Source of the DNA: Elusimicrobiota bacterium
GTDB taxonomy: Bacteria > CG03 > SLGR01 > PWQF01
NCBI GenBank assembly: GCA_003556865.1
Contig: PWQF01000197.1
Location: forward strand, 1-26,001
Length of the DNA stretch: 26,001 nt
Direction: 5' to 3'
The notes beneath the pieces were generated by a model that saw only the letters and a list, made by a program, of their open reading frames with translations, was not told where the DNA came from and did no database searches. This document shows positions 25,501 to 26,001 of this stretch, one piece after another. Within the stretch, counting starts at the first letter, position 1; each line of letters opens with the position of its first letter. Position numbers and translations under genes: made by a program.

Positions 25501-26001
25501 TTTCCCTTAAAATAAAAATGGATCTTATCCATTTCACTTAAGTCAATTCCGGTAGCAGAAATGGGGTTTACAATGGAGACTTCCGTTTCTGAAGGCCAGT
25601 TGCTGTCGGAACCGGGCAGATCATAATCAACCTCCATTATTCGTATTCTTTCATCTTCTCTTGAAGGCACATCAGGATTTAAGTCACTTAAATATTTATC
25701 GTCATCCTCCTTAAGGTTTATCCAGGAAGGGCTGGCCACATTTTTGGTAGGAGTTGCAGAAATCTGCCATTCATCTTTTCTAAGGGAAATACTACGGCGG
25801 CGGCGGATGCCGTCCATATCGTCTATCATAGCCTTCCCTATGGTATTAGGGTTCATTTGACTCCGGGCGACCTCCCCGCTTATCCTGCTGGGAAAAGGAT
25901 TAAATTTCCCTTCAGGCAGGGTTAAATCAAAGTTTCCCCCCAGCACAAGGGCGCTTTGAGGAGTCTGTCCAACCCGAGGTATTTCATTTTCCGAAGCCGC
26001 A
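22557..26001 (-). CDS. sprA: SprA/Sov-family outer-membrane protein, C-terminal part (5' end beyond the window)
   Basis: The frame is open from the stop at 22557 to the window edge, so at least 1,147 residues are visible and the N-terminus is missing. A GTG at 25946 is an unlikely start, because coding sequence continues upstream (IPRVGQTPQSALVLGGNFDL). SprA is the giant beta-barrel of the type IX secretion system. Its hallmarks appear in order: the RVGQTP…GGNFDLTLP segment, GEVARSQMNPNTIGKAMIDDMDG (SprA usually has NPNTxGxAxIDDFEG), then DIDLGVISEDADGSG, EGALELSYN…AYAYINFPGALDLS, and GKVWVNVIHLS (SprA: VWVNELR). The last ~550 residues alternate polar and hydrophobic like barrel strands and end in GEVAITF, a C-terminal aromatic typical of outer-membrane barrels. 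The protein would sit in the outer membrane. Other T9SS genes are not visible, so a T9SS role is unproven. Assignment rests on remembered motifs, not a search. Confidence 0.72.
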   Translation of the reverse strand, partial: AASENEIPRVGQTPQSALVLGGNFDLTLPEGKFNPFPSRISGEVARSQMNPNTIGKAMIDDMDGIRRRRSISLRKDEWQISATPTKNVASPSWINLKEDDDKYLSDLNPDVPSREDERIRIMEVDYDLPGSDSNWPSETEVSIVNPISATGIDLSEMDKIHFYFKGNISNAELDIDLGVISEDADGSGTVKPPPLDIEDSRIEGWEYIYPGTAPVTREEGWNYHHSGGGVFVIGANNGRIDTNDLDRDGALDTAEGRVNFSTSGVSVSNWRRLEFEISEAMKEDLRFVKHVRLTIRNKQPSRNIGRFYLSRLEATGNYWDSGTEVDIASGEFFRVLDVNNFDNPEYDSPEDLDIYEEIYEKVGGRDDIREGALELSYNLITSTSAYAYINFPGALDLSRHKKLNFLLNGSNSGPGERFFIEFGAGDNFYRKEYNLNFTGWQKFSISLSEDSLADMQRQGEPSISNISQIKLGIVTPSAAEGKVWVNVIHLSEPQKQIGNARRFDLTSSVPGILEYGASYENVTEDFQTITEPPRNQEFTSYSANASLVLFPFLPVRGNYSESETVTPADRIKDEDTNPYISARDEGKVTKKDGRIEADLKIRGVPDISSLYSRSLERSDFSGRIESRETLRGNFSYSPPVDIFIVPRSLRGSARRTLADISWDDKIKVRQPEGGEEDWKETTYDFSGRGTFDMFGILDLRPSFSKNIKDRSWEFYSGTYSGEEKTWPWSRRQKIDLISNLTLASWLRPGVSYSIDTIENYNFSHDQGPPDFEETKDVDRNFDINSSLRLGVRHIIPGFDPLETLELDINYRYEKGETYRQLESGRGVFDKFNWNREIEEDGVDSATKIDTRRYSADWRPLDFMSLEGDFLKALGDMRMRNRYRSVFSSRFRDDTVYEKDSFTWPDIRADLGRIPKMPLTGSALREVDISGEYSREQEKDFSFTEGEKRDESLHGVSEDIKNRYRLNSRFRLFRKYEAMLDYSFENSETTDLRLQRWDSREERQSYSGQLKMELKRYWDLIARISHSRQERITYPQVLRSDKRVLSPSLSFRAVIDLPDIVNIPLIGDVAAGNRLRLNADLETEFSRSQLDIYRTNTNSYSLKGTGQLDVAANMRGSFGFGVQYVHNVERFANSYAGFHFQGEVAITF

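Noticed and set aside
1..26001. CRISPR array, tRNA or rRNA genes, insertion sequences, prophage
   Set aside because: No spaced direct repeats, no cloverleaf-like or rRNA-like stretches noticed, and no transposase or integrase motifs in any frame; coding sequence fills almost the entire window.

Overview
Every gene I can support in this 26 kb window lies on the minus strand, so transcription runs from right to left. There are 18 intact or partial genes plus one gene split by a stop codon. Intergenic space is minimal, the longest gap being 95 bp. I see no rRNA, tRNA, CRISPR array, insertion sequence or phage gene. The host is a diderm bacterium: the window holds an ABC system of the lipoprotein-release type (LolC/LolD), a TamB-type envelope protein and an SprA-type outer-membrane barrel protein. 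It also carries the McsA-McsB-ClpC protein-arginine phosphorylation set best known from Firmicutes. With the moderate GC content and frequent Ile ATA and Arg AGA/AGG codons, this suggests an uncultured candidate-phylum lineage (Omnitrophota-like or a similar deep diderm group) rather than a standard proteobacterium. The phylum is an inference.

Layout in transcription order (right to left). (1) 26001-22557 is the C-terminal ~1,147 residues of an SprA/Sov-family protein, open at the window edge, followed 4 bp later by comF (22552-21842). (2) 21793-13587 is a tight run lysS, lolC, lolD, ilvE, mcsA, mcsB, clpC, with gaps of 0 to 16 bp or short overlaps, ending at a weak terminator-like hairpin. 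(3) 13510-8459 encodes one TamB-type protein of about 1,683 codons interrupted by a single in-frame TAA at 12520-12518, followed by a Tat-signal aldo/keto reductase (8453-7500). (4) A 95-bp gap holds a promoter-like sequence with a perfect inverted repeat in its spacer. It precedes the amino-acid operon alaC, hom, thrC, thrB, lysC, cimA (7404-123) and the start of a further membrane-anchored or exported protein (113-1).

How the genes work together: lysC, hom, thrB and thrC supply four of the five steps from aspartate to threonine; the asd step is absent. CimA opens the threonine-independent pyruvate route to 2-oxobutyrate and isoleucine, AlaC interconverts pyruvate and alanine, and IlvE performs the last branched-chain step. 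The last four junctions from hom to cimA are overlapping stop/start pairs with TTG or GTG starts. lysC also contains a well-placed internal start for a regulatory beta subunit. The other half of the window serves envelope biogenesis (SprA, LolCD, TamB) and protein quality control (McsA, McsB, ClpC).

The most notable observations are the SprA homologue beside a Firmicute-type McsAB-ClpC module, the single nonsense codon that splits tamB, the putative internal aspartokinase start, and the promoter/operator-like site before alaC.
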